Origin: Toxoplasma gondii ME49
Lineage: Eukaryota; Apicomplexa; Conoidasida; Eucoccidiorida; Sarcocystidae
Reading direction: 5' to 3'
Assembly (NCBI RefSeq): GCF_000006565.2
Contig: NC_031470.1
Coordinates: 1,428,954 to 1,492,953, forward strand
DNA length: 64,000 nt
Shown: positions 11,510 to 23,600 of the stretch, piece after piece
Position numbering within the stretch: position 1 is the first letter of the stretch
Layout of the letters: each line of letters begins with the position of its first letter
Position numbers and translations under genes: made by a program
The notes under the pieces: model-generated
What the model saw: the letters and a program-made list of their open reading frames with translations, nothing else
Databases searched by the model: none
What the model was told of the DNA's origin: nothing

Positions 11510-14500
11510 GTCTCTGTGTTGGGCGCGCATGATGGGGCTACAAGAGACGACGGCAACTTCACACGGAGAATATATTTTTCATGGTCGACGTCATCCAGTG
11601 CACGCTGCTCTTCTGTGCTGGCAGCGTCTCCCCAATGATTGGCTTGCTGCGATTCTGCCGTGGAAGCATCTGCACACGCTATCAAAAGCCGTGCGCACAA
11701 TCGTCTCTTCGTGATTCGGATTGCCAGTGGAAGCGATCACATATGGGCGTGTGCACAGTTGCACTGTATCAGTGCGTCTCTGGCCTAGCGGCTTACATTT
11801 GACGGAGGACATCAGTTCAGCAAAAGGGAGTGTTTCTGTTAGGTATTTGCACGAGGAAAGTGTATCTTGGCTCGTTCTCCGAGTTTTCAAGGTACCCATG
11901 TGTTTGTTTCAGGTCCCATCGTTCAACCAGTAGAATGCTCCGCGTTAGGAGGGAAAAGGAGAAATTGCATTCCTTGCGCCAGCGGTTTTTCTTTGTTATT
12001 TTCTGTGACTTCGTGCTCAAGACGTAAAACGCAATTTAAGAGCCGATGCTCATGTAGCGCAGCAGGATCATGAGGCTAGCGAGCAGTCGGGCGTCCGGAC
12101 AGATTTCCGGTTTGATCGTTTAAAAGGATTGCCCGCGGTGTTCTGGCGTACGACAAGTTCCGTGTGTCTATGTAGCTCCCTCCGTACTTACGATAACACC
12201 AAAAAGGTTTCACTACTGGTACTAGGAAATACGAGATCGGGTTCGGAGCGTGGCTACGTACTTCATATGCGCAAACCACTCCCAAACTAGGATTACAGCT
12301 GCACTGTTGAATCATTGCTAAATTCGTGGTACTTCAGCTAAGGGAACTCAGAGTTTGTCGGTAAGGTCGAAGTTCCTGTATATGGATTGCTACCCTACAG
12401 TACCCGCTCCCTTCTATGTAAGTTATTGGTACAGAGAACGTTATAATTACTGTCTCACTGCTTTGTCTATTCGAATCAAATAAAGCGTTGTTCCGTCGTT
12501 CTGTTGCAATTCGTCTACGTTGTCAGGTGTTAAAAGGGCGTAGCCAGTGGACCAGTTGTTGCACTTTCAGGAAGCTGCGGCTACCTTGGGTCCCATGCCA
12601 GTATTAAGGTCCACAATATTATCCTTTGATCGCGATACTATCACTATTCGTGTATACCGTGGACAGTTAGATGCCTCATGTGAGAGGTTTCTGGCAACCG
12701 TGGCTTGCCTGCTTGAGCACCCGAGTATGTGGGGCGTTGCTTGCCGTTCCGACTATTCGAAATCAATCCGACTGGATTATTGTCTATCCTTAATAACAAC
12801 CTCTGGCTATGAATTCCAACAGTAACGTTCCACAGGCACCGTCCACCCAAAAGGAGACACACGGCTCCTGTCCCAGCAAGAAAATAACATATGGAGCCAC
12901 ATAACATAGCTGCTCCTTTCTTCTTATGATGCCAGAGGCTCCACAAAAAAATCAGGGCTGCAAAGGGCCAGACGCGTTTTCTCCAACATTGCCATGAGTG
13001 CCACACGAGGACACGAATCTCCTTTGATGGAACCGTTCCTCGGCTGCTGCTGGAGTTGCGCGAAAGATTTGTTCGTGACACGTCACATTTTCGATCAGTT
13101 AGAAAGAAACCGCCTGTTTCGCTTAAGCAGCGACGTGGAATGGCACGCACGAACACCGCAGTTGCCCATTTGCCACGATTATTACTGTACAGCCTCTGTT
13201 TGCTACTGACAAGGTATGCTGCCGCACCCGGTACCGCCATCGAAATGACAAACACCGCTTCGAACACTGAACTGCAACCAGCGGTCCGCCGCTACTATAT
13301 TTTGTAACGGCAGATAGTCGCTTTATCCAACTTCATTTAGAAAAACGATGATCCCATCCACACAGCACACAAGCGTACACGCACTTCTTGGCACACTTTC
13401 GAAATACCAAGCAAAATCAACCCCACTCATCACGGAAGCTGCCAGCCCCTATATACCGTCGAAGAAGATATTCTTCCTCAACCTCCGTGTCTTCTAGTAA
13501 ATCCCCAGTGCTCTTTTTCGTGGCTGCTCTGGGCAAAGTCGCTGAAACAATCGAAAATACTACGGCCCTTGACAATCGAGCCGTGGCCACCATCCCAACC
13601 ACTGGGACAGGGTCTTTTCTCTTCTGTTCCTTCGTAATTTTCTCGGCTTTCCCTGTTTCCCTCAATCCTGCCATTTTCCGCCTCATCTTCCATCCTGAGT
13701 ACTCTCTATTGCCGGTTGCTTTCCTCACAAGGTCGCGCCATCTGTCGCAAAGGCTAACGTCCAAAAGAAGACCTTCCCTTGAGGTGATAAAAAACCGCAT
13801 TCCTTCATCACCTGTACCTTTAGTCTGCATGGAACCTGCCTTGGGACCAGATGCGGCACGCAGATTCCTTCTCGAACTAGCTTCAGCGGTTTCTCCGTCG
13901 TCAGCCTTGCAAACTATAGTGGGAGAACACTGGGTGTTGCAGCCCCAGCCCCACTCAGCCAGTTCAGCTGCTACGAGTTACCCTTGTTCAGACAAGGCTG
14001 GCCTCTTTCTGCCATTTCCTTTACGTCGGATTCATTCATAAAGGAAGACTGCATGCGCCGCCATGCCAGTGGAAGCAACAAAATCCTACACGGGGCAGAG
14101 AAAGAGCGACGCTATCTCCAGACACGATCACAAAGAAAGGCGCTCCACTGCTGCGGCGCCCACCGTCACGAATAACATTTTGGCAAGCTCAGGAACGCTT
14201 CATGGTCCACAGCCATCGTTTCTGTGCTGAAATCGTGTCGGCACACTCAGAATCACTGCAACTACAATCTGTTTACTGGCTCATTGTCTTCTGCCGCGAA
14301 TGACGTCGAGCCAAGCAGGCCTGTTAAGTCTAGTTCCTTCGCGACTCTCAACGTCTGTATACTCTGTGACCAATATCGCATGCAAAGACCCATGCGTTAT
14401 GTTAACTACGGAGTTCTCCACACCACGAAGAACAACACCCGCCGCCAATATTCACAGCGCAGACGGAAGAACCGTTTTTTCTACCACGCAGGCTCCACGC

Positions 14501-15050
14501 TGTCCCATTGAAGTTCACCACTACCCGTAAACCTTCTCAAATTTCGCAGACATTTTCGGTCGCGTTGTTGGAAAATCTTGGGAAACGGGGGCCGTTGCCC
14601 ACCATTGCTGGATTCTGCTGCTTCCCACCACTGGCCTCCAGAGGCCACTGCACACCAAAGTTCCTGAACGCTCAGCCCCCTCTGTCGAACATGGTCTGGA
14701 GTTCAGCCCGCCATACCAGGCGCACACTTCACCAGCCTCCTCACCAAGAAGAGGGGAACCTCAGAAATATCGGCCGGAACTGACCAGTCGGAAACACCAC
14801 AAAACCTGGTCCGTCCGTTGCTTAGCCGCGCCCGGGACGCGGCTGAGAACCTCGACGCTCCCCACCAAGGCTCGATGCGCGGACAAAACGAACTCTCACG
14901 GACGTCACGCCTTAAACTTGGTCCGTGAAGGGCACCGTGTGGAGAGGAATCTGCGAGAAGACTCGCAGGTTCCAATGCGACCAAATATGCCGAGGCGCCA
15001 AACTGTCGCTAGCTTGAGAGCAGCAACACAACTTATAGAACAAGCGCCGA
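11510..15050. other. Intergenic stretch with unresolved ORFs
   Basis: Several overlapping open frames occur between 12.5 and 14.1 kb on both strands. A minus-strand frame (12644-13267) has two hydrophobic runs but begins with GTG. A plus-strand frame (13388-14041) begins with TTG. A basic minus-strand frame (13417-13830) begins with ATG and encodes about 137 residues. None has a domain I know, and the strands conflict, so no gene is called. 14.1-15.05 kb is probably the 3' UTR of the minus-strand cytochrome b5 gene. Confidence 0.4.
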
Positions 15051-17189
15051 TCACTGCACACGGCACCATTTCTGCGTGGTCTTGCCTGCTGGTTGAGAAG
15101 TGAATTCGCCTGCTTCACCTTCGCAGCTTGCGTGGCGGCTCTCTGAGATGTCCTGTGACGCTGCGGAACGAAGCATTTCAGGAAGCGTCTGCGGGACCCC
15201 ACACGAGTCAGAGGCCCCGCTGCAGAACTGCGCATTCTTCGCGGCGTCTTTCTCCGGCGGGGATCGCTCGACATTTGCCGCGACGCGCTGTCGCTGCCTT
15301 TCCCATCCAGAGCAGAACTTCACTCGCCCGACCAGAAGCCTCTCCCAGAGCTGCCTGCCGCGATGCGAGTGGAAATCGTAGTCGCGGCTGCAGTCCTTCA
15401 TTTGCTGCGCCTTCCGCAGCAGACACCCGGAGCCTCCAGGGTGAATGGACAGAACGGGGAGCGCGTCGTAGATGCAGTCATGGGCGACAAGCCAGCAACC
15501 CCCGCGCCTGCAATGGCGGGCGACTTGGCACAGCGTGTACTCGGGCACCGGCTCAGGCGGAGAGATAATTTTTAGACACTTCGCGGAAAGCCACCCGCCG
15601 CGCGTGGTGGAACTCGTGCTGTCACTGGAACCCCCAATGACGCCGCACCCAAGCATCGGTGTCGACGCCGGGCGCCTGAAATCTGTGGGGCGAGGAGGAG
15701 TACACGGACCACTCGACGTCTCAAAGAAATTACTATCCCGGGAGCCCGACTGCGCACAAGACGCCTCTAGAGAGCAGTCGAACGAGGCCGACGGCAGCGA
15801 CGAGTAAAACATCGTTTCCACAGAATCCGTAGAAGAGAGCGAATACGTGGGGTCGTGAGGTTCTCGCGTCGCATCCAGAACGCCTGGCAACGAGCGGAGA
15901 GCGTTGCACTGGGGACACTGCTCGTTCTCACAAACGTCTAGACAGCAAGGACAGGCATCACAACTGACAGGAGACATGGTGCCACCGTCTAGCCCAGGGT
16001 CCGCCGGAGCAGCGCCAGAGCCAGCAGAAAGTGGACCCCCGTTCAACGACGGCCCCGCCGGGTCTGTATCAGAGGTACACTCCGGCAGACTCTCGGCGGA
16101 TAAGGAACCAGAAGACGCTGCTGCCCCAGAAGGCAAAGCAGCTGGACCGGCAGCGGCAATGCCTTTCACGACAGAATCACCACATGACTCGACTGGCGTT
16201 GCCGATACAGCTGAACTCGGAGCCGGTGATCCGTGTGATCCGTGACGCTGCACCGAAAAATTACTGACTGTTTTGCCCGCGTTGTTTTTGCGGGGCGCTG
16301 AGGAAGCCGTTCTTGATGCTTCTTGTGTGTCGTGTATCGGCTCCCCAGCGGCAGGGGGTCGCGAGGAATCTTCCGCATTCACGTCCGACGCTCTGCGCTC
16401 TGTATTCCTCTTTTCGACGCGAGGTGTGAGGTCGTGCCGATTCTGTTCATCGTCAGGACTTAGCGGGATCTTCAGTCTGCCGCCAGGCGGTCCACCTCGC
16501 GTACACACATCCCGGGGTCCGCCGCCTAGAGCCGCATCTTCGACACAGACAACACCTGGAGCCGAGGAGCTGCTTTCTCCCGCAAGATCCTGTTCCTCCT
16601 GGTGGTCTGCCGAGGAGCTTGGAAAGGAAGAGTCCTTTCGGATTGGTGCACCGAATGGACAGTTGCTACAGTGATACTTGAGACTAGAAGGCGTCAGAAA
16701 CAGGGGACAAGATGCGCACGACCGGCTGCCCCACAAAAGAATCCGAGAAGACGCAGAAAAGTAATGTCGATTCGGACGACCCCGCCAGTACGCGCTGGGG
16801 TAGTGCCGCAGGGGGAAACACGGGGGAGACGGAGGCCCGGCCACTGGTGCGCGACTTTCTGCTTCTTGCGCTGGGAATTCGTTCCGCCCGAGACCTCGTG
16901 CCCGGCGACGCGCCTCCCGGTTCCCATTGTCACCGTCAGAGACGGCGGCGGGAGCGTTCAGTGAACTGGCCTCCGGATCCGGGTTGTCGGTTCCTTCCTG
17001 CGCCTCGGAAGCTGACTCGGCGATCCCGGATCTCCGGGAGTTTGTCTCTGCCGCATCTTGATCTCCGAGCCGAGCAGAAGCGCAGGAATCGACCATTCTA
17101 AACGCAGGTGACTTTGCAGATCTGGGGAAACAAGGGACATCACCGGATACGCGACGGTCGAGGGATGTTCTGGCGGTGCTCGCAGGCAT
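15051..17189 (-). CDS. Cytochrome b5-like heme-binding domain protein, 712 aa
   Basis: Single exon from ATG 17189. The first 500 residues are mostly low-complexity Ser/Pro/Ala with two Cys-rich spots: CASC...CSNC (C-x2-C-x12-C-x2-C, about residues 158-177, zinc-ribbon-like) and a cluster CDACPCC...CPQC near residue 415. The cytochrome b5 fold is near the C-terminus (about 550-630): YTLCQVARHC, GGCWLVAHDCIYDALPVL, the heme motif HPGG with one axial His, and a second candidate ligand in DYDFHSHRGRQLW followed by LLVGRV. Such domains bind heme or sterol and pass electrons. No membrane anchor and no fused reductase is seen, so an electron partner must act in trans. A tail of about 80 residues follows. 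The substrate is unknown. Confidence 0.8.
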   Translation of the reverse strand: MPASTARTSLDRRVSGDVPCFPRSAKSPAFRMVDSCASARLGDQDAAETNSRRSGIAESASEAQEGTDNPDPEASSLNAPAAVSDGDNGNREARRRARGLGRNEFPAQEAESRAPVAGPPSPPCFPLRHYPSAYWRGRPNRHYFSASSRILLWGSRSCASCPLFLTPSSLKYHCSNCPFGAPIRKDSSFPSSSADHQEEQDLAGESSSSAPGVVCVEDAALGGGPRDVCTRGGPPGGRLKIPLSPDDEQNRHDLTPRVEKRNTERRASDVNAEDSSRPPAAGEPIHDTQEASRTASSAPRKNNAGKTVSNFSVQRHGSHGSPAPSSAVSATPVESCGDSVVKGIAAAGPAALPSGAAASSGSLSAESLPECTSDTDPAGPSLNGGPLSAGSGAAPADPGLDGGTMSPVSCDACPCCLDVCENEQCPQCNALRSLPGVLDATREPHDPTYSLSSTDSVETMFYSSLPSASFDCSLEASCAQSGSRDSNFFETSSGPCTPPRPTDFRRPASTPMLGCGVIGGSSDSTSSTTRGGWLSAKCLKIISPPEPVPEYTLCQVARHCRRGGCWLVAHDCIYDALPVLSIHPGGSGCLLRKAQQMKDCSRDYDFHSHRGRQLWERLLVGRVKFCSGWERQRQRVAANVERSPPEKDAAKNAQFCSGASDSCGVPQTLPEMLRSAASQDISESRHASCEGEAGEFTSQPAGKTTQKWCRVQ

Positions 17190-19053
17190 GGCGCCCTAAA
17201 CAAACACCCGCTCAGCGCCGCTGCTTTCCCTAGACAACGGGATCTGAGGGCGACAGGGAGACGGGCACAGAACGAGCCGGAGGCGGGTGAGGAGGCGCAC
17301 CCCTCATCGCCAGACGAAGGCATTGCCCCCCAGATGGACAGTCGAGAGAAAACAAGAGACTCTTTAAAAGTCGATGACGGACTGGGGCTCCACTTCTAAG
17401 CGAAAAGGCGTAGCAGCGGGAGAAGGTCGGACAAGCGGAGGCGACACCGGGCACACGATCAACCGGCCTTTGCAGGAATTATTGGAAAGACGCCGGTTCG
17501 CTCCCGCGCATACTCTCCATGTGTGGGCCAAAAAATCAACAAAGCGGAAAGAAAAAGGAAAACCAAAGCGCTGCGTCTCACATCAACGCAGGCGCGGTCT
17601 TGGAAATCGCCGAACCAGGTATGCGGGAATGAAGCTTTCGACAAGAAGACAGCCAACAAAGAGAAAGCGACAGCCACCAGGTCGACTCGACGGACAACAA
17701 CGTTGCTGCGCAAACGCGCTATTGCTACAGTAATAAAAAAAGCCGGTTGCTGCCGGAGATCAGCGCGGCCTCTTGCGACTATTATCCGCGAAGACGTGAA
17801 GACCGCTGATTTCCAAACGAAGAATAACAAGTCGAAAGCTGAAGTGTACATACACATCACCAAACGCAAGCATGGACTCTGATGCGACCGAAACCAGGCA
17901 AATACAGATTTCTGTACAAGGTTTACCAGAGAAAATGTGCGATCTACACAGGCAAGTAAAGCGTGATGCAAAGCGCATGTCGGCCAATCAGATTACCACT
18001 CGCTTCGCAAGCCAGGCATCGGCGGAAAATGCCGGATACTGAAACACATTTTTCTCATTAGATCTGGCCACTGTTCCAGGCCGGTGCCCGGCATAAGAAA
18101 ACAGTTCTCTCGCTCGAGAGAAAGGTATCCCACAGCGAAGACATTTAGCATGCACTGGTGTACCATGCGGGGAGACCTTGCAGCTGAGAGACGTCATTTG
18201 CCCAGACATAAGAAAACTTGCGACACCGTAAACTATTTCTTTTCTCGTAGAAAACGAACGTCGTGATGCTATTCAATTATGGACGGGTAATCTCAACTTG
18301 CAGGGATACGTCTACCCAATCGGCAGCAGCGGGAATTCCCTAAGCAAGACGCGGCAGGCGTGCACAAGAAACCGGGGTTGCTTTCGAAACAGAAACGGGC
18401 CAACCTCAGCATCCAGGAATTTAAGAGGCCACATGTATTGACTAGAGCGTTCCCATTACACACAGATTCTGCCTCATCATCGACTTCCCGTCCACGTACA
18501 ACGGAGACATCACTGCAGCTGTAAAGTGTGTTTCTTGCTTCCGACTACGGAAGGCAACCGCAGGCTTGGCTAGCTCACGTCCTCCACAGATTTTCTTCAT
18601 AAAGAAACAAGCAAAGAAAGGAAAGAGCACTAAATTGAATACCAGCTGATGTTTTCGTATGGCTTTGGAGTCGAGAGCAGACACAGCAGATAGACACCAA
18701 CTCCACTAATACAGAGGAATCGTTCACAAGTATGAATGTAACAAACTCTACGTTTTCCGTATTCGTTGCCGCGTCACTGATTTATGTAAGTTACTGGGGA
18801 GTATACTCTCATAATCATCAAGAACAGAGTCGTAGCCGTGTAGCCGTGGCACTGATTGGTGCATTGGAACTCAGAGACTTGTACAGAGTATAGCGCAACG
18901 GTGACTAGATTGCTCAGTGTGACTCCTAAGAATTAAGGTATTGTACGAACACATTTCGAGAGCAGAAATCACCGTATTTAACTAAAATGGTGGTTTATCC
19001 AACAACAGATGCAGAGCAGAAAAGAATTGACAGTGAACTTGGAGAGGAAAGCA
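17190..19053. other. Upstream region of the cytochrome b5 gene, no other gene
   Basis: Open frames here (for example minus 17459-17971) are hydrophobic and Arg-rich without domains. They most likely lie in the 5' UTR and promoter of the minus-strand gene that starts at 17189. Confidence 0.4.
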
Positions 19054-19135
19054 CGACAACGGCAGGATTCGAACCTGCGCGGGCAGAACCCAATGGCTTA
19101 GCAGGCCACCGCCTTAACCACTCGGCCACGTTGTC
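19054..19135 (-). tRNA. tRNA-Ser (anticodon GCT)
   Basis: On the minus strand the acceptor stem pairs GACAACG with CGTTGTC and leaves discriminator G at 19054. The A box reads TGGCCGAGTGG and the B box GGTTCGAATCC. The anticodon loop CTGCTAA gives GCT, which reads AGC/AGU serine codons. A long variable arm follows (GGGTTCTGCCCGC), as required for class II tRNA-Ser. No intron and no encoded CCA, as normal for a eukaryotic nuclear tRNA. A TTTT run about 30 bases downstream (minus strand) may end Pol III transcription. Confidence 0.95.
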
Positions 19136-20675
19136 GATACGAACCCCCGTGTTGATTGATTGACTGGTAGTGAAAATCCATTTATTGGACGACTTCACCA
19201 TCGAAACGAGCTGTGCGACAGTCTGACTGTGGTCTGGGCACCATTTTGTCTTCATGGAACAGTGACTATTGTATAGTGGGCTGCTCAGTAATGCCATCCC
19301 GTCCAGCATTTTGGATCTGATCTCCGGTGTGTTTCAATGGGGGTGAAAGGCGAAGAGCAATTACGCGATTTTCTCGTGGTTCTTCATACTCTATGATCCA
19401 GTAACGGGTCTTGTGGCCACTAAATTCAAACGGCGACGACGCCTACACTTTACATGTGTTGCTCGAGGCCTAATGAATCCACTGTGGTAGTTGACCGTGA
19501 ACGGAACACTACGCTAACTTTTTCTCGTACCGCCACACCTACGGCGATGGTGTGCCATTTCAGTCCTCTGTTAATGGAAACGACACGATTTGGCGGGATG
19601 GTGTAAAACAGCCTCTACGTCCACAGTTCGCTGCAATCTGTCCAATGCCCGTCTGCCATGTTTCACAGCAGGGTCATCATCTTGCTTCGGTAAAGACGAG
19701 GACGTCTGTTTGTACACTTCTACATTCCATAAGCCGCCAGCCGAGATAACATGGACTACGTACTCAGTGGACGGAAGGTTCGTGTGCCATTAAAGTAATC
19801 TTCATTCTGTTACTACTTCATTTCACCCGTGAACGAAGAGCACGTGGATACAGTTGTGTGTACCTCATTTTTTAGCGAGAGAGGGGGTCAACTAGAATTA
19901 CAAAAGCACCACATTTAGGAGCTGTTTTTCGTTACATTCTGTACATTTCCTGGTTCCATCCGATTGAATCTCACTGCTTGCGTTTCTAATGACCCCGACA
20001 CTTCCCTGATTCAATGGTATCACTTTTTCCAACATTTTTCGGTGGATGCCGGATACACCCCCGAAAGAAACTTGCCGTATCTGTTCAAACTCGAAGAGAT
20101 GTTACTGCCAACGTGCTGGCCTCGGAAGTTGACTTGTCTCCTGCGGGGGGCATCTTTTCGCAAGACAACTCTACTGAGAGAGTCGTTCTTCGCTGACGAA
20201 AACGTTCGCACGGGCAAGAACTGACAATCTAAATGCGTAGTCTTCACGTCACGAAGTCGTTGATGTTTTTCGTGCTGCGAGGGACAACGAAGAGTTGGTG
20301 CCAGGTGCCGTTTTCAGGGCGCTGTAAACGCAGCCAATGGAGTGGCTTGCCGGTCCACTGTGGCGGCTGAATCGAAACTGGTGAATCCCGGGTATAGCAA
20401 TGGAGAAATTGAACAGGATTGGTGTCAGCACACCTCGTTAGATCCATCCCTCTGCCACGGATGCCGTCAACAAGACCGTTTTTTTTTTCTTGGGGCCTGT
20501 GTGGCTTCCCATGCACCGGCGCGCCAATCTTCAGAGCGATTCGTTTCTTTTCCAAAACTCCATGAAGCCGTGATGTTCTGTTCCACCACATACTTTGTCA
20601 GAACCCGTGTCCCGGTTATGCAACCGATGCGAGTGACCCCCAGTCTTTCTGTCCTTGTCACTTGTTGTGGTCACG
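19136..20675. other. Intergenic stretch, no gene supported
   Basis: Short ORFs only, on both strands. The right end is the upstream region of the TrpRS gene. Confidence 0.45.
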
Positions 20676-23600
20676 ATGCACGTTAGGGGACGCCTGTGCC
20701 CATGTTTTTGCTCTTCCGCCGGTGTTTTACGCCTCGCTGTGTGTCTTGTTATCGTCGTCTCCTTTATTGACATCGCAAGCCAAGCAAAGCCCCTTGTTCG
20801 GCGTTCACACTGGTTCCAGTGTGCTCCTCGTGACCTCGCATCCCTCTCAGCGCCGAGCCGGGTGGAAACTTTTCCCTGCAACCTCGCTTGTGAGTTTCGG
20901 TCGAAGTCATCGTCAGTCGGGTGCCTCTACGAAAAAAATGTCGAATTGGATGCTCCATTGACACTGGAGGCCAGGCAGACTCGGAGGTGTCGCGACTGTT
21001 GGCTGCTGGGCACACCTTCTCACTCGCTTCCATGGCGAAGCTCTTCCGTCCACTTCCACCTTTCCGCCGCAGCTCGAGCTTCGCTGCCTACTCCTTTGCT
21101 CTTTCCTTCCGCCACTTTCCAAGACTCGACTCCTCTTGTGCACCAAAACAATGCCTGTGAAGGCAGTGTCCGTACGCACTCCTCTTCCCCATGCTGCTCT
21201 GCCTTTTTTCGGCAGAGCCATTCTGCGGAGTACACCGGCGGAGTGAACCTACCGAGAAACTTTTGCTCAGCCGTCGCCGCTTTTCTGCCACCCGCGGGAG
21301 CATTTGGTTCCCCGACTACACTGACACATACAGCACTCCCGCTCATGAGGCAACAGTCTTCGCGTGATTGGAAAACTTCTGCACGGTCCTTTTCTTCGAG
21401 ATCCGCCCCCCCCCCTCAACGTGCTCTTCATGCCGGGAGCGCGAGCAGCCTGGATGCGACAAGCAGGTTAGATTGATGCGCTTCGGCGGAGCCTTTCCCT
21501 CGATGCCTGCCCTTTGTGTTAACTGTTACCAAGGAACTAGGCGTTTTGTTCGATTTATACCTCTCGGCCGTGTCACCGCTGCAGCTTTCTCGTGATCCTT
21601 TTCTATTTTACTACAGTCACCTCCACACTGGTAGCGATTTCTCGGCCTTCGGTTGACCGATTGGGTAGAGTAGAACACGCTGGATCTGGAAATTCCTGTC
21701 TTCTCTATTCTCCCAGGAAATAGGTTTACACCAAGTCTCTGGCCGTAACACTGTTCTCGCTTGTATCACGGGACTTGCCGAACATCGCATGCGTTTTTAA
21801 GAGGAAACGTCTCTTCTACTCCCTCCCTTGGTTCCCATTTGTTTCGACGTAGGTCACGTTCCTGTTTCTGGGAGTGTCTTTCTCGTCTCCCGGGTGTCGT
21901 GTTGATCGGTACCTCGTACAGAGTTGCAGTCGAAGTTTTTCAGAGTTCTTGCGCAGTTGACGGCTCCGGCAGTTTGCCCACTGCCTTTGCGGTTCAGTCA
22001 GCCGGCTTGTACAAGCATCCGTTTCCTGAAGAAACCGACAGCGACTCCATCCCACTGGCTCTCGTCCCCTCGTCTCACTGGGAAGGCTGGTGCTGATCAG
22101 GCCTTGCAGGCCACAGCACAGTTCGCGTTTCAGCTCTCCAGCGGCGCTTCGCCTGGAACAGAAAATAGTTTGAGAGAAGACTTCCTAGAGCACGGGAGTC
22201 AGAATACGTCAACGAGGCAGAGCGAACATCTCGATGGAACGACTTTGTGGATAGAGGATAAAGTTGGTCACCTGGACCAGGTCTTCCGAGGCTCACGGGT
22301 CATAACCGGGCTTCAGGTGAGAACTGCATGCGGGTCTCTCAGCGTCGCCGCCAGTGAGACACGCTTGGTTTCTTCCCTGTGCCGACGAACTCCTTTTGCT
22401 TCTGCTCTGCTCGCAATGTTTCTGACAACGTTGAGGGCGCCGAGAATGGTGGAACTGAATACCTTGAATGCGACGGACACCTTAACGCAAAACGCTTGGC
22501 TTCGTCAAACCACTGGCTTTCACAGAAGGAGTAGTTTCGTGGAAGGTATCACAACCCCACGCTCCAATTCGCTCGTCTTCCCCTGTTCGCTAGACTTCAC
22601 ACGTCTTCCAGGTCGATCTCGCTGCGAACGTATGCGGCGCACATATTGTGGACGTTTGCTCTGAGACGACTTTCAGAAATCACTCCAGCGTTCACAGCTA
22701 CTTCAGAAGCGTCTTGAGCATTTGCTGGCGTTCAAAATCTTTCGAGAAGGAGCAGCGGGATGGGAGTTTATGAAGTTGCATGTTACAGCAGGTTCTGTCG
22801 TTGGCTTGTGCATCCAAATCCACATGAGTCGAGGATGGTATACCTGGAGTTACAGGTCTCTAACCACTGCTTTGTATATCCCACCTATTTGTACTCTTTT
22901 GAGCTACATGCGGTGCTTGCCTTTGCGTCTCCCTGTCCTCTCATTCCGTTGTGTCCCCTCCGTGCCTGTGCATTCCTGACTTCTGTTTCTCCTCTCCCTG
23001 AATGTGCAGCCCAGCGGACACCTGCACCTTGGAAATTATTTCTCAGTTTTTCACCCGCTGCCGATTCTAGAAACATCGGGTGCTTCGGTAACATGTCTCG
23101 TCGGCGACTTGCATGCCTCCTTTGGCGGCCTGACTCGGAGGAGCATCGGCCCGCTTCGTCCGGAGACACTCAGAGATTCCCCGTCTCGGGACAATGGAGC
23201 CGATTGTAGCGACCTGCTCAGAGGCCCACGGTCTGGACATGGCTCCTCGGGTCACACAGCCCCTGGAAGCACAGCAGGCGATAACGTTCACAGTGAGAGT
23301 TCTGTAGAAGACACGAAAGCAATCTCCGATAAGACACTCGACGCAGTCGCAATGCTGCTAGCCACCGGGATACATCCTGACCTAGGCCAGGAAGGAGCGA
23401 CGTCTCGTTCTGAGACACAGGGTACAACCGTCGTGGCTGTTCAGAGTCTGATTCCGGAGCACACGGTGCTCGCTACTCTGCTGATGGGAACGACGCCTTT
23501 AGGTGAGTTAGATGCGACAGATGCCGGCTCTTTCGGCGAAGTCGAAACAAGACGGAGTGACCCTACGCAGTTCGTTCTGGAAGGCACTGATACTGTGAGA

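Noticed and set aside
12644..13267. 207-codon minus-strand frame with two hydrophobic runs, taken as a secreted membrane protein
   Set aside because: Starts with GTG, overlaps coding-like frames on the plus strand, and no family match.
17459..17971. 170-codon minus-strand hydrophobic frame upstream of the cytochrome b5 gene
   Set aside because: No splice link to the gene at 17189 and no domain; better explained as 5' UTR/promoter.
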